Assembly (NCBI GenBank): GCA_946413525.1
Contig: CAMKKZ010000003.1
Coordinates: forward strand, 62,001 to 126,000
Source of the DNA: an uncultured Oribacterium sp.
Lineage (GTDB): Bacteria > Bacillota > Clostridia > Lachnospirales > Lachnospiraceae
DNA: 64,000 nt
Direction of reading: 5' to 3'
Part shown: one piece after another, positions 17,277-25,291 of the stretch
Layout: every line of letters starts with the position of its first letter
Position numbering within the stretch: the stretch's first letter is position 1
Made by a program: the position numbers and the translations under genes
The notes under the pieces: generated by a model
The model's input: only the letters and a program-made list of their open reading frames with translations
What the model was told of the DNA's origin: nothing
Databases searched by the model: none

Positions 17277-17927
17277 ATGCTGAAGCTTGGAAAAATGCAA
17301 ACACTTAAAATCGCCAGGCGAAAGGAATTCGGAGCTTATCTTGAGGATGAAGAGGGTCATGCCGTCCTTCTTCCGGAAAAGGAAGTTCCCGAAAACGCTC
17401 AGCCCGGAGACCCCGTTACGGTTTTCCTGTACAGGGATTCCGATGACCGCCTGATCTCCACCATCCGAAAGCCCCTGATGTGCGTGGGAGATGTGGCCAG
17501 GGTTCAGGTTCAGGACATCACTGGAATCGGTGCCTTTGTGGACATAGGTCTTGAAAAGGACGTACTGCTGCCCCATCGAGAAATGCTTCGCGAGCTTAAG
17601 AAAGGCGAATTTATAGAAGTCTACCTTTACGTGGATCACACGGACAGGCTGGCCGCCACCATGTACACCAAACGCCACCTGGGCGCGCACCGGGTGGAGT
17701 CAAAAGAAGTCAAAAAATATCATTACGATAATGACGCTGAAATGGTGCTGAACAGATTGACAGAAAAATTCAACGGCCACCTGCCCTATACGGACAAGAC
17801 CGTGGACCCCGAGCAGATCATGCAGGATTTCGGCATATCCAAAGCCGCTTTCAAACGCTCTATAGGCAAATTGATGAAAGAAGGTAAGGTAAAAGTAACA
17901 AAAAGCTCTATTTTTCGTATATTTTGA
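17277..17927 (+). CDS. S1-domain RNA-binding protein, CvfB-like
   Basis: 216 residues, shorter than Staphylococcus or Bacillus CvfB (about 280-300). Residues about 5-65 form a first S1-like barrel (ARRKEFGAYLEDEEGHAVLL); about 68-135 a second (VGDVARVQVQDITGIGAFVD, IGLEKDVLLPHREML); the C-terminus (about 160-216) is the winged-helix domain (LPYTDKTVDPEQIMQDFGIS, KAAFKRSIGKLMKEGKV). One S1 domain of the longer form seems absent. Likely a post-transcriptional regulator that binds RNA. Start ATG 17277 has CAGGAG upstream. Confidence 0.85.
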   Translation: MLKLGKMQTLKIARRKEFGAYLEDEEGHAVLLPEKEVPENAQPGDPVTVFLYRDSDDRLISTIRKPLMCVGDVARVQVQDITGIGAFVDIGLEKDVLLPHREMLRELKKGEFIEVYLYVDHTDRLAATMYTKRHLGAHRVESKEVKKYHYDNDAEMVLNRLTEKFNGHLPYTDKTVDPEQIMQDFGISKAAFKRSIGKLMKEGKVKVTKSSIFRIF

Positions 17928-17992
17928 CAGCTTTTTACAGACAATTTTGCAAATTGAACAATTTTCTTACTTTTTTTTGGAAAGAACACCTA

Positions 17993-18021
17993 TTGCGCCA
18001 TTAATAATCTCAATATACAAT
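17993..18021 (+). promoter_or_regulatory. Probable sigma-A promoter of the MsmK-type gene
   Basis: TTGCGC (17993-17998), 17 bp, TACAAT (18016-18021). Leader of about 55 nt. Confidence 0.6.
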
Positions 18022-18080
18022 AGCTTTCATCAGAAACTCATATTACTTACCATATGGACGAAAAAGGAGATTTGTAAACA

Positions 18081-19193
18081 ATGGCAAGCGTAAAACTCGA
18101 GCATGTAGTAAAAAGGTATCCGAATGGCTTTGAAGCCGTGAAGGATTTCAGCCTGGACATCCAGGACAAGGAGTTCATCATTTTTGTCGGCCCCTCCGGC
18201 TGCGGCAAGTCTACGACACTCCGCATGGTCGCAGGTCTGGAAGACATCAGTGATGGCGACCTCTTTATCGATGGTACCAGAATGAATGACGTTGAGCCCA
18301 AAGACAGGGACATCGCCATGGTTTTCCAGAACTACGCACTTTATCCTCATATGAGCGTTTATGATAATATGGCTTTCGGACTGAAGCTCCGCAAGGTGCC
18401 GAAGGACGAAATTGACAAGAAAGTACATGAAGCCGCCAGGATCCTCGATCTTGAGCACCTTCTTGACAGAAAACCGAAGGCCCTTTCCGGCGGCCAGAGG
18501 CAGCGTGTCGCCATGGGTCGTGCCATTGTCCGCCGCCCGAAGGTGTTCCTGATGGACGAGCCTCTTTCCAACCTCGATGCCAAGCTCAGGGCGCAGATGC
18601 GTGTTGAGATAGCGAAACTTCACAAATCTCTTGAAACAACCATCATATATGTTACTCATGACCAGACCGAAGCCATGACGCTGGGAACCAGGATCGTTGT
18701 CCTTAAGGACGGCATCATCCAGCAGGTGGACACCCCGGAGAACCTCTATGACACCCCTTGCAACAAGTTCGTTGCCGGCTTTATCGGATCCCCGCAGATG
18801 AACATGATTGATGCGAAAGTGTCAGATGACGCCGGAACCATCAAGCTGAGCTTCGCCGGTCACACCATTGCCCTGAACGATAGGAAGGGCAAGGCCGTCA
18901 GGGAGCAGGGCTACGTTGGAAAGACCGTTACCCTTGGAATCCGTCCTGAGGATGTCCATGATGAGGAAGACTTCCTTGCGGCACATCCGAATTCACAGAT
19001 GAACGCGGAAATCCGTGTTTATGAAATGCTGGGTGCTGAAACCATGCTGTATTTCGACATCGGCGACACGTCCTGGACCGCGAGGGTCGAGCCGAAGACC
19101 AAGTCCCGCCCGGGCAGCAACGTCCGCTTCGCCCTTGACGAGAGCAAGATTCACGTCTTCGACAAAGAGACCGAAAAGACCATCACGAACTAA
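18081..19193 (+). CDS. Carbohydrate ABC-importer ATPase, MsmK/UgpC type
   Basis: 370 residues: Walker A GPSGCGKST, Q-loop QNYALYPHM, signature LSGGQRQRVAMGRA, Walker B VFLMDEP, switch THDQTEAMT, then a TOBE/OB C-terminal regulatory domain (about 240-370). This subfamily (CUT1) powers several sugar importers whose operons lack their own ATPase; here it is solitary, between a promoter and a strong terminator, with no permease or binding protein beside it, which fits a shared MsmK-like energiser. A candidate substrate class includes alpha-galactosides, given the alpha-galactosidase at 40067-42253, but no link is shown. Confidence 0.93.
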   Translation: MASVKLEHVVKRYPNGFEAVKDFSLDIQDKEFIIFVGPSGCGKSTTLRMVAGLEDISDGDLFIDGTRMNDVEPKDRDIAMVFQNYALYPHMSVYDNMAFGLKLRKVPKDEIDKKVHEAARILDLEHLLDRKPKALSGGQRQRVAMGRAIVRRPKVFLMDEPLSNLDAKLRAQMRVEIAKLHKSLETTIIYVTHDQTEAMTLGTRIVVLKDGIIQQVDTPENLYDTPCNKFVAGFIGSPQMNMIDAKVSDDAGTIKLSFAGHTIALNDRKGKAVREQGYVGKTVTLGIRPEDVHDEEDFLAAHPNSQMNAEIRVYEMLGAETMLYFDIGDTSWTARVEPKTKSRPGSNVRFALDESKIHVFDKETEKTITN

Positions 19194-19225
19194 TTAATCA
19201 AATCATTTTGATTTCCTTTGAACAC

Positions 19226-19263
19226 AAAAGGACGGATTCCATTTCGATGGAATCCGTCCTTTT
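19226..19263. terminator. Bidirectional terminator
   Basis: AAAAGGACGGATTCCAT (19226-19242), TTCG loop, then the perfect complement to 19263 with T-runs on both strands. It separates the convergent MsmK-type gene and the acyltransferase. Confidence 0.93.
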
Positions 19264-19293
19264 TCGCAGCCTGACTCACAGTATATGAATGCT

Positions 19294-20604
19294 TCATTTC
19301 TTACTTTCACTTGATGGGGCAGGCACTGAAGTCCCATTTGCGACATGTCTCAAACTTATTATCCCTGTCTCCATCAACATGACAAGCAGGAGTTTGGCGG
19401 CCATGTCGAAACAGTACGCGATTCCAAAGCGATCTGCCCGCTGAAACAGCGCCGAATAGCCGCCATCAACGATATGGATAAGGTACCAGTTCAGATGGGT
19501 ACACATAATCAGGAGGGAATGCTTCCCGCAAAAGGCAAGCGCAGCGCCCAGGAAATTTCGAAGAGCGCGTCCCCGCTTGCTCTCCTCATGCTCATGCTCG
19601 TCCTCCTCAATCCTGTCAGGATTCCCTCTGTCAGGATTCACGTCTCCGGGATTGTCGAGCGCGAGCCCGATCCACAGCATGGAAAAGCTCCCCAGCATGG
19701 CAGCCGGGTAATTTAATAATGGCACTCTTCCGAAAACCAGATGTCGGAAATCCGGATAGCATCTCGGATAAATAAGATATAAAAGAAACAGGGACAGAAG
19801 CAGGGGCAGGCAATAAAGCAGGGAAGGATTTATCCGCGCCCCTGCCCGTCCGCAGGCCGCCACTTGCCGCATGGCATCATCTTCCACACGGCGGCTCTGC
19901 GATAAGAGAAACAAAGGCAAGGGCAAAGGCCAATGCCCGGGCTTTTTCAGTACCTCAAGCATTCGGGGAAGAAAAAGGAAACCGGCAGTGACAAAGCCCT
20001 GCAGGACAAGCCCAAGAATGAGGGGGTAGCGGAAATACCAAAGCGCGGTCAGAAACCCATCCACCGGGCAGCAAAGCATGACCAGGGAAACAAGCAGCGA
20101 AAGCACGGGAAGCAGGATTCTGACTGCCCTGAATCCTCCTTTACGATTTCCTGTTTCATTTCCCGCCCCCGCATCGTCACACAAAATCCTTCCCACAGGG
20201 TAAAAAAAGACCTCCGCAAAGAAAAGGGCGGGCAGAAACCATTCCGGACCAAAGCCCGTCAGGCTGAGGCTGGCCGGAAGGATATGCAGAACCGTTTCTT
20301 TTGCGGAAACAAGGCTGCCCCCCGTTCGGAAACTCCTGAAAGCTTCGATCAGCAGCGTAGCAAGGCTGAAAGAAAAATAAGGAAGCAACAAGGAAAAGAA
20401 CTTTCTTTTCAGAAAAGGAAAAAATCGGCCGGACGATCCCCTCAGGAAGCGAAGGTAGCCGCTGAACATAGGAAAAACTGTCAGGGCGAAGGAACTGAGA
20501 AACGGCACAAACGGATCCGTCCCTCCGGAGAGAGCCGCGAGGTGGATATAAACTACGATCAGGATCGCTATTCCTCTTGCCCTGTCAATATATGTATGCC
20601 GCAT
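19294..20604 (-). CDS. Acyltransferase-3 family membrane protein
   Basis: 436 residues from the ATG at 20604 (GGGAGG site); the upstream open frame is only repeat DNA. The N-terminus MRHTYIDRARGIAILIVVYIH with its conserved Arg and His, about ten hydrophobic segments, and CGKHSLLIMCTHLNWYLIH near the end fit the acyltransferase-3 family, which O-acylates cell-surface polymers or peptidoglycan. A polar, His/Glu/Arg-rich loop (about 340-375) is unusual. The last 14 or so codons (RHVANGTSVPAPSS) are encoded by a decayed R3 repeat, so the original C-terminus was probably altered. Substrate unknown. Confidence 0.85.
   Translation of the reverse strand: MRHTYIDRARGIAILIVVYIHLAALSGGTDPFVPFLSSFALTVFPMFSGYLRFLRGSSGRFFPFLKRKFFSLLLPYFSFSLATLLIEAFRSFRTGGSLVSAKETVLHILPASLSLTGFGPEWFLPALFFAEVFFYPVGRILCDDAGAGNETGNRKGGFRAVRILLPVLSLLVSLVMLCCPVDGFLTALWYFRYPLILGLVLQGFVTAGFLFLPRMLEVLKKPGHWPLPLPLFLLSQSRRVEDDAMRQVAACGRAGARINPSLLYCLPLLLSLFLLYLIYPRCYPDFRHLVFGRVPLLNYPAAMLGSFSMLWIGLALDNPGDVNPDRGNPDRIEEDEHEHEESKRGRALRNFLGAALAFCGKHSLLIMCTHLNWYLIHIVDGGYSALFQRADRFGIAYCFDMAAKLLLVMLMETGIISLRHVANGTSVPAPSSESKK
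19307..19350 (+). repeat. Decayed R3 fragment within a coding sequence
   Basis: CACTTGATGGGGCAGGCACT and the following GTCCCATTTGCGACATGTC align with stems I and II of R3; it is read on the opposite strand as the C-terminus of the acyltransferase. Confidence 0.65.
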
Positions 20605-20642
20605 TACACCTCCCTGGATTTCCGGCTCCTTTATCAAAATGG

Positions 20643-20808
20643 TGTAACTATTCAGCACCCTATTCGCAGTCGCCTTCGGCGACCGCTCATGTGGGCGTTC
20701 AGAGGCGCTCCGCGCCTTGCCCGCCCTTTGGATTTCCGGGGAATTCAGAGGAAAAGCAAGCTTTCCCTCTGAATTCCCCGGAAATCCAAAGGGTGCTGAA
20801 TAGTTACA
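20643..20808. repeat. R1 palindromic element, copy 2, inserted in an R2 unit
   Basis: 166 bp from TGTAACTATTCAGCACCC to GGGTGCTGAATAGTTACA, flanked by AAATGG on both sides (20637-20642, 20809-20814). The flanks join to a normal R2 sequence (ATCAAAATGG then TTTTTGGCC), so this is a clean insertion with a 6-bp duplication. The central palindrome has 28/28 paired positions around the AAAAGC-AA-GCTTTC apex. Confidence 0.92.
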
Positions 20809-20814
20809 AAATGG

Positions 20815-20941
20815 TTTTTGGCCGCTTTAATTCCAGACAAACAGCGGCGGTATCGCAAGCTATACGGCTCCTCTATAAATGTGATTTTTACACCGCTCTG
20901 AATTCTGACATAGCAAGCCGCCCGCGAAACAAATCGGCTCG
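20815..20941 (-). repeat. R2 unit split by R1, plus a variant unit
   Basis: The start of the unit is at 20627-20642 on the other side of R1, and the rest at 20815-20875. A variant unit (about 20876-20941) shares GTGATTTTTA and CTGACA but has CAAGCCGCCCGCG in place of the usual loop; the same variant is at about 8135-8200. The sortase stop codon follows at once. Confidence 0.65.
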
Positions 20942-21859
20942 CTAAACCCTGGAACTCCCTTGCCCTCCTGCGCCATCATCCGAATCATCCCCCTCCGCGA
21001 ACTCCGGATCCATCAGCCTGGGACCCACATCGATGGTCATGAAAATAAGCACCAGAACCAGCGGCACGGCGGCAAATGGAGCCGCAAACAGGCGGTCAAC
21101 CTGAGTTCCATCCGATGTAACTCGGATCGCCTTCTCCTCCTCAATGTTTCCTATCCTGTGGCCGCGTACCAGGAGCCTGTGGGTATTAATCCCGTACGGA
21201 GTGCATGTTACAAGGGTGCAATAGTCCATTCCCCTGAAAATCTGCAGGGGCGTCGAATCCTCGGGCAGCACGGTCAGTATCTGATCCACCTCATACGTCA
21301 GCACCTCATCGAGGACATAGATCTTGAAAATGTCCCCTTTCACGACCTTGTCAAGATCCGTGAACAGCTTCGCGCTGGGCAGCCCCCTGTGCCCGGAAAG
21401 CACGGAATGCGTGCTTGGGCCACCCACCGGAAGAGAGCTCCACTCAATATGTCCAATGGATGTCTGCAATATCTTTTCCTGCGTCCCGTGATAAACCGGG
21501 AGGGAAACCTTGATGGAAGGCACCTCCACATAGGCCATCATTCCAGTTCCATTAATATTCAGGGCTTCCTCATAGCTCTCCCTGCGCTGATCGTCCAGCT
21601 TGTATATGTTTTTGATAGAAAGCAGAGATTCATTATATTCTTCCGCCAGATGGAACAACCTGTCATATTCCTCCGGGCTGATGCTTGCCACGCTGCTTGC
21701 GTAACCCATGATCACGCGGGATTGTTTGAACGCGTTCAGGTAGTCGCTTACAGTGGGGTACAGCAAAACACAGACCCCTGCCACCAACACCAGAATCGGA
21801 ACCAAATAGGAAAGAAAACCCTGCTTCTTTTTTGACTCTCCCTGCCCCATATCACCCAT
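20942..21859 (-). CDS. Sortase, class C-like, without pilin neighbours
   Basis: 305 residues: N-terminal membrane segment (about 15-35), extracellular sortase domain, second membrane segment near residues 258-277 and a short Asp/Gly-rich tail, the two-TM topology of class C (pilus) sortases. Catalytic His157 (SGHRGLP), Cys219 (TLVTCTPYG) and Arg228 (NTHRLLVRGHR) are present. Class C enzymes polymerise pilins through LPXTG-type signals, but no pilin or LPXTG protein is visible here. A lid motif (DPF/W) is not obvious. A promoter lies at 21968-21997, so it is transcribed independently of the ABC operon. Confidence 0.9.
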   Translation of the reverse strand: MGDMGQGESKKKQGFLSYLVPILVLVAGVCVLLYPTVSDYLNAFKQSRVIMGYASSVASISPEEYDRLFHLAEEYNESLLSIKNIYKLDDQRRESYEEALNINGTGMMAYVEVPSIKVSLPVYHGTQEKILQTSIGHIEWSSLPVGGPSTHSVLSGHRGLPSAKLFTDLDKVVKGDIFKIYVLDEVLTYEVDQILTVLPEDSTPLQIFRGMDYCTLVTCTPYGINTHRLLVRGHRIGNIEEEKAIRVTSDGTQVDRLFAAPFAAVPLVLVLIFMTIDVGPRLMDPEFAEGDDSDDGAGGQGSSRV

Positions 21860-21924
21860 GCCCTTCCAACCGCAAATACTTCAGTGACAAATTCCTCAAT
21901 GCCGGACGCTTTCGCTTAGAACTT

Positions 21925-21960
21925 AATCGAGTAGGGAAGGATAGCCTCCCCTACTCGATT
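21925..21960 (-). promoter_or_regulatory. Hairpin at the 5' end of the sortase transcript
   Basis: AATCGAGTAGGG (21925-21936) pairs perfectly with CCCTACTCGATT (21949-21960). It would lie at the very start of a transcript from the promoter at 21968-21997 and follows the end of the ABC ATPase gene. On the minus strand no T-run follows, so a leader structure is as likely as a terminator. Confidence 0.5.
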
Positions 21961-21967
21961 TTGCTCG

Positions 21968-21997
21968 ATAATAACACTTATATCTTGTAATTGTCAA
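21968..21997 (-). promoter_or_regulatory. Probable sigma-A promoter of the sortase gene
   Basis: Minus strand TTGACA (21992-21997), 18 bp, TATTAT (21968-21973). Confidence 0.65.
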
Positions 21998-22054
21998 ATA
22001 CATTTGGGAGCTTTTATATCCCGCGTCGCTATCCGCGGCCCGGACACTATCCCA

Positions 22055-23179
22055 TCAAAGGATATACGTCTTATCGGGCTCGAAATCAAGAAAAGCCTCG
22101 TCGCCCACTTCATAAATACGATGCCCTACCGGATTATAATCACAGATCTGGATCTCTATCCCATCGAGCATGATCCTGTAATACTGATATGCCCCCATGA
22201 AGGTGGAAAGGGTCACATTTCCCTTCAGGATTCCGCTTTCCGAAAGCTTCGCGCCCTCGGGACGGATGACAAGCTTCGCTTCTCCTCCCTTTTCCGCCTT
22301 TGAGTAGTTTCTGACCGTTATTTCCTCCCCGGCCACAAGAATTTTTGCCATCCGGCCTTTGTCAGCAGCCTCTTTGGAAGTGACCGGCGCAGGGCTCCCC
22401 TCATCATTCAGCTCCAGAACCTTCGCGCTCAGGAAATTTGCCTCCCCTATAAAATCCGCCACGAAAAGGGAATTCGGATAATAGTAAATATCCCTCGGAG
22501 AGGACATTTGCTCCATGACGCCCTTCGACATAATGATGATCTTGTCGGAAATGCTCATGGCCTCGGACTGGTCGTGCGTCACGTAAACGGCCGTAATTCC
22601 CACCTTCTGCTGGATCCGACGGATTTCGGTCCTCATGGTAACCCTGAGCTTGGCGTCCAGGTTTGACAGGGGCTCATCGAAAAGCAGCACGCCGGGCTCC
22701 AGGACCAGCGCCCTGGCCAGCGCCACCCTTTGCTGCTGCCCACCGGAAAGCTGGTTCGTCATACGCGATTCCATCCCCTCCATTTCCACAAGGGAGAGGA
22801 TGTTCATGACCTTTTCTTTAATCTCCGCCCTCGGCAGCTTCCGAAGCTTCAGACCATAGGCCACATTATCAAAGACATTATAATGAGGCAGCAGGGCATA
22901 GCTCTGAAACACCATGGCCGTATCCCGCTGGTTCGGGGGCAGCGCGTTCACCGCCTCATCCCCAATGTATATTTCGCCCTCGTCCGGGGATTCAAAGCCC
23001 GCGATCATTCGAAGGTTTGTGGTTTTTCCACAGCCCGAGGGGCCAAGAAGGGTCACAAAACTCCCCGGCTCTATATCCACGTCCATGTCGCGCACGGCAT
23101 AGAAATCCTTGCCGCTTTTCGGATCCTGATAAATTTTCGATACATGTGAAAGCCTGACGCCCTTTTTTTCCTTTGCCAT
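22055..23179 (-). CDS. ABC-importer ATPase, Fe3+/polyamine (FbpC/PotA) type
   Basis: 374 residues. Walker A GPSGCGKTT, Q-loop QSYALLPHY, signature LSGGQQQRVALARA, Walker B VLLFDEP, switch THDQSEAMS, and a C-terminal TOBE region. Last gene of a three-gene importer operon (binding protein 25292-26470, double permease 23311-25020). An R3 element lies in the 131-bp gap before it. Family precise; substrate not. Confidence 0.93.
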   Translation of the reverse strand: MAKEKKGVRLSHVSKIYQDPKSGKDFYAVRDMDVDIEPGSFVTLLGPSGCGKTTNLRMIAGFESPDEGEIYIGDEAVNALPPNQRDTAMVFQSYALLPHYNVFDNVAYGLKLRKLPRAEIKEKVMNILSLVEMEGMESRMTNQLSGGQQQRVALARALVLEPGVLLFDEPLSNLDAKLRVTMRTEIRRIQQKVGITAVYVTHDQSEAMSISDKIIIMSKGVMEQMSSPRDIYYYPNSLFVADFIGEANFLSAKVLELNDEGSPAPVTSKEAADKGRMAKILVAGEEITVRNYSKAEKGGEAKLVIRPEGAKLSESGILKGNVTLSTFMGAYQYYRIMLDGIEIQICDYNPVGHRIYEVGDEAFLDFEPDKTYIL

Positions 23180-23221
23180 ATTTGTCCACTCCTTTTTTGT
23201 ATCCCTTCATTTTTCAATCCT

Positions 23222-23302
23222 TGACTTGATGCCGTAGGCATTGAGTCCCATTTGTTTCGCTTCAGCGGCACAAATGAAGTATGAAAGGCTTGCCCTTTCA
23301 TA
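23222..23302 (+). repeat. R3 element between permease and ATPase genes
   Basis: Full-length copy with all three stem-loops. Stem III is AAGTATGAAAGG/CCTTTCATACTT, where the A-T to G-C change is matched on both sides compared with other copies. Confidence 0.83.
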
Positions 23303-23310
23303 CTTCCCCA

Positions 23311-25020
23311 TCAGATATCGTCCGCAGGCTTCCGGCTCGTGCCAAAAATGCCAATCAGGCCATTCATGATCAAAACGGCACCGTAGGTGATAATGATAAG
23401 CACCGTGGCATACGCGCAGGCAACACCGTAATTCCCCTTCTCCGCCTGCTCATTAATCTGGCACGTGATCAGCAGGAAGTCCGGCGTGACAAGAAGGATA
23501 ATAGCCGAGATGGCCGTGATGGAACGGACAAAGGCCGTAACCAGCCCGGAAAAGAAGGAATCCTTGATCAGCGGAAGCGTGACCGTGCCAAACACAACGG
23601 CGGAATTGGCCCCCATGTCATACGCGGATTCCTCAATGGACTTGTCAATCTGCCGAAGGGCCGAAATGCCGGAACGAGTGCCGGTGGGAAGGGAACGTAC
23701 AATGAATACGATAATGAGGATCGCCCCCGTCCCATAGAGCCCGGACAGAATGCCGGTCCGGAACAGCCCATTGGCGTAACCGCGGATATAACCTATGCCC
23801 AGAACGGTCCCCGGAACCGCCATGGCAAGCATGGATACAAATTCAATGAATCCCTTTGCCCGGAATTTCCTCTTTACGACCAGATAGGCAATGATCATGG
23901 ACAGAAATGCCGTAATCGGCGAGGCAATGAGCGACAGGACAAAGGAGTCCTTGAAGGCCTTTAGGCCGGAGGTTTTGAACATATACTGGAACCACTTCAG
24001 TGTCAGGGAGTAATCCCTGCCCCAAAGCTTGAAGAGCGCTCCGAAAGGCACCATGATATACATCAAAAGAACAAAAGCGGCAATCAGGGAGCACAGGACG
24101 GCCAGGGGCCTCCGTACCGACTCATCCTCAATCAGCATGCGCTGACGGCTGGCCTTCCCGCTGAGAGTTGCCGCCGTCTTTGCTTCCAGATAATATTTCT
24201 GTATCAGGAAGAGAATGACCGTCAGGGACAGCAGCACACAGGACATAGCGGCCGCCCCCGTTGAGTCGAAGGAACCCGTTACCTGCAGATAAATCGTCGT
24301 GGCCAGCGTGTCATAGGATCCGCCGATCATCATCGGGTTCGCGAAATCCGCCACGGATTCAATGAAAGTGACCAGAAAGGCATTTCCAAGCCCCGGTAGG
24401 AGCAATGGCAATGTCACATCCATGAAAACCTGGAAGCGTTTCGCCCCCATGTCCCTGCAGGCTTCCTCAAGGGATGGATCAATGTTTTTCAAAAGTCCCT
24501 TGAGCATGAGGTAGCAGACAGGGAAAAAGGTCAGGATCTGGACAATGGCTATACCCTTCAGACCATAAATATTCGAGTCATAAATATGAAGCAGTGACCT
24601 CGTGATAATGCCGGACCGACCGAAGAGCATGATCATCGAAAGGGAAAGCACAAACGGCGGCGAAACCACCGGCAGCATGGAAACAAGAGAAAAAAGATAT
24701 TCAAGAATCCTTGTTCTCAGCTTTACATAAACCTCCACATACGCGAACAAAAGGCCGATGGCCGTTGAAAAGATGCCGACAATAAAGCCCAGCACCAGCG
24801 TATTTTTAAAGGCCGTCTGAAAGCGGGCAAGTGATAGCACCCGCCGGAAAACAGAGAGGGTAAACTTCCCTTCTGACACAAAACTGTCCATCAGGAGCAT
24901 CAGAAGGGGGTAAACGATGAAAAGACAAAGGAAACAAAGAAGCAGGAAAATCACTGAAACCATGATTGGATCCGCAAAAAATTTTTTCCGCTCCAGCTCC
25001 CGGCTTTGATTATTCGTCAT
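23311..25020 (-). CDS. ABC-importer double permease, FbpB/SfuB type
   Basis: 569 residues with two homologous permease halves, each with about six membrane segments and an EAA loop: first SLEEACRDMGAKRFQVFMDV, second SIEESAYDMGANSAVVFGTV. Fused double permeases are typical of the Fe3+ and 2-aminoethylphosphonate importers. Middle gene of the operon; R3 elements lie on both sides of it. The start at 25020 has AGGAGG upstream. Confidence 0.93.
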   Translation of the reverse strand: MTNNQSRELERKKFFADPIMVSVIFLLLCFLCLFIVYPLLMLLMDSFVSEGKFTLSVFRRVLSLARFQTAFKNTLVLGFIVGIFSTAIGLLFAYVEVYVKLRTRILEYLFSLVSMLPVVSPPFVLSLSMIMLFGRSGIITRSLLHIYDSNIYGLKGIAIVQILTFFPVCYLMLKGLLKNIDPSLEEACRDMGAKRFQVFMDVTLPLLLPGLGNAFLVTFIESVADFANPMMIGGSYDTLATTIYLQVTGSFDSTGAAAMSCVLLSLTVILFLIQKYYLEAKTAATLSGKASRQRMLIEDESVRRPLAVLCSLIAAFVLLMYIMVPFGALFKLWGRDYSLTLKWFQYMFKTSGLKAFKDSFVLSLIASPITAFLSMIIAYLVVKRKFRAKGFIEFVSMLAMAVPGTVLGIGYIRGYANGLFRTGILSGLYGTGAILIIVFIVRSLPTGTRSGISALRQIDKSIEESAYDMGANSAVVFGTVTLPLIKDSFFSGLVTAFVRSITAISAIILLVTPDFLLITCQINEQAEKGNYGVACAYATVLIIITYGAVLIMNGLIGIFGTSRKPADDI

Positions 25021-25043
25021 AAGAGACTCCTCCTTACGTCCTT

Positions 25044-25123
25044 TGACTTTATGCCGCAGGCATTGAGGCCCATTTGTGCCTGGTCAGAGGCACAAATGAA
25101 GCACGATAGGCTTGCTTTTCAAA
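25044..25123 (+). repeat. R3 element between binding-protein and permease genes
   Basis: 80 bp with decayed third hairpin (GCACGATAGGCTTGC...) but intact stems I and II. Left flank CTT, right flank CGC. Confidence 0.78.
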
Positions 25124-25291
25124 CGCAGCCCCTTCGATAATAGAAAACGAGCCGCGGAGGGAGGCCCCCCCGCGACCCGGCCGCGCTTTGATACAGCAAG
25201 CCTCCACGCAAAGCTTTGCAGCAAACGCATTTAATCATCCGTTTACTACTCATTTGGCAGCTTGCGCCCATGGCAAGCCGCGCGATTCCGT

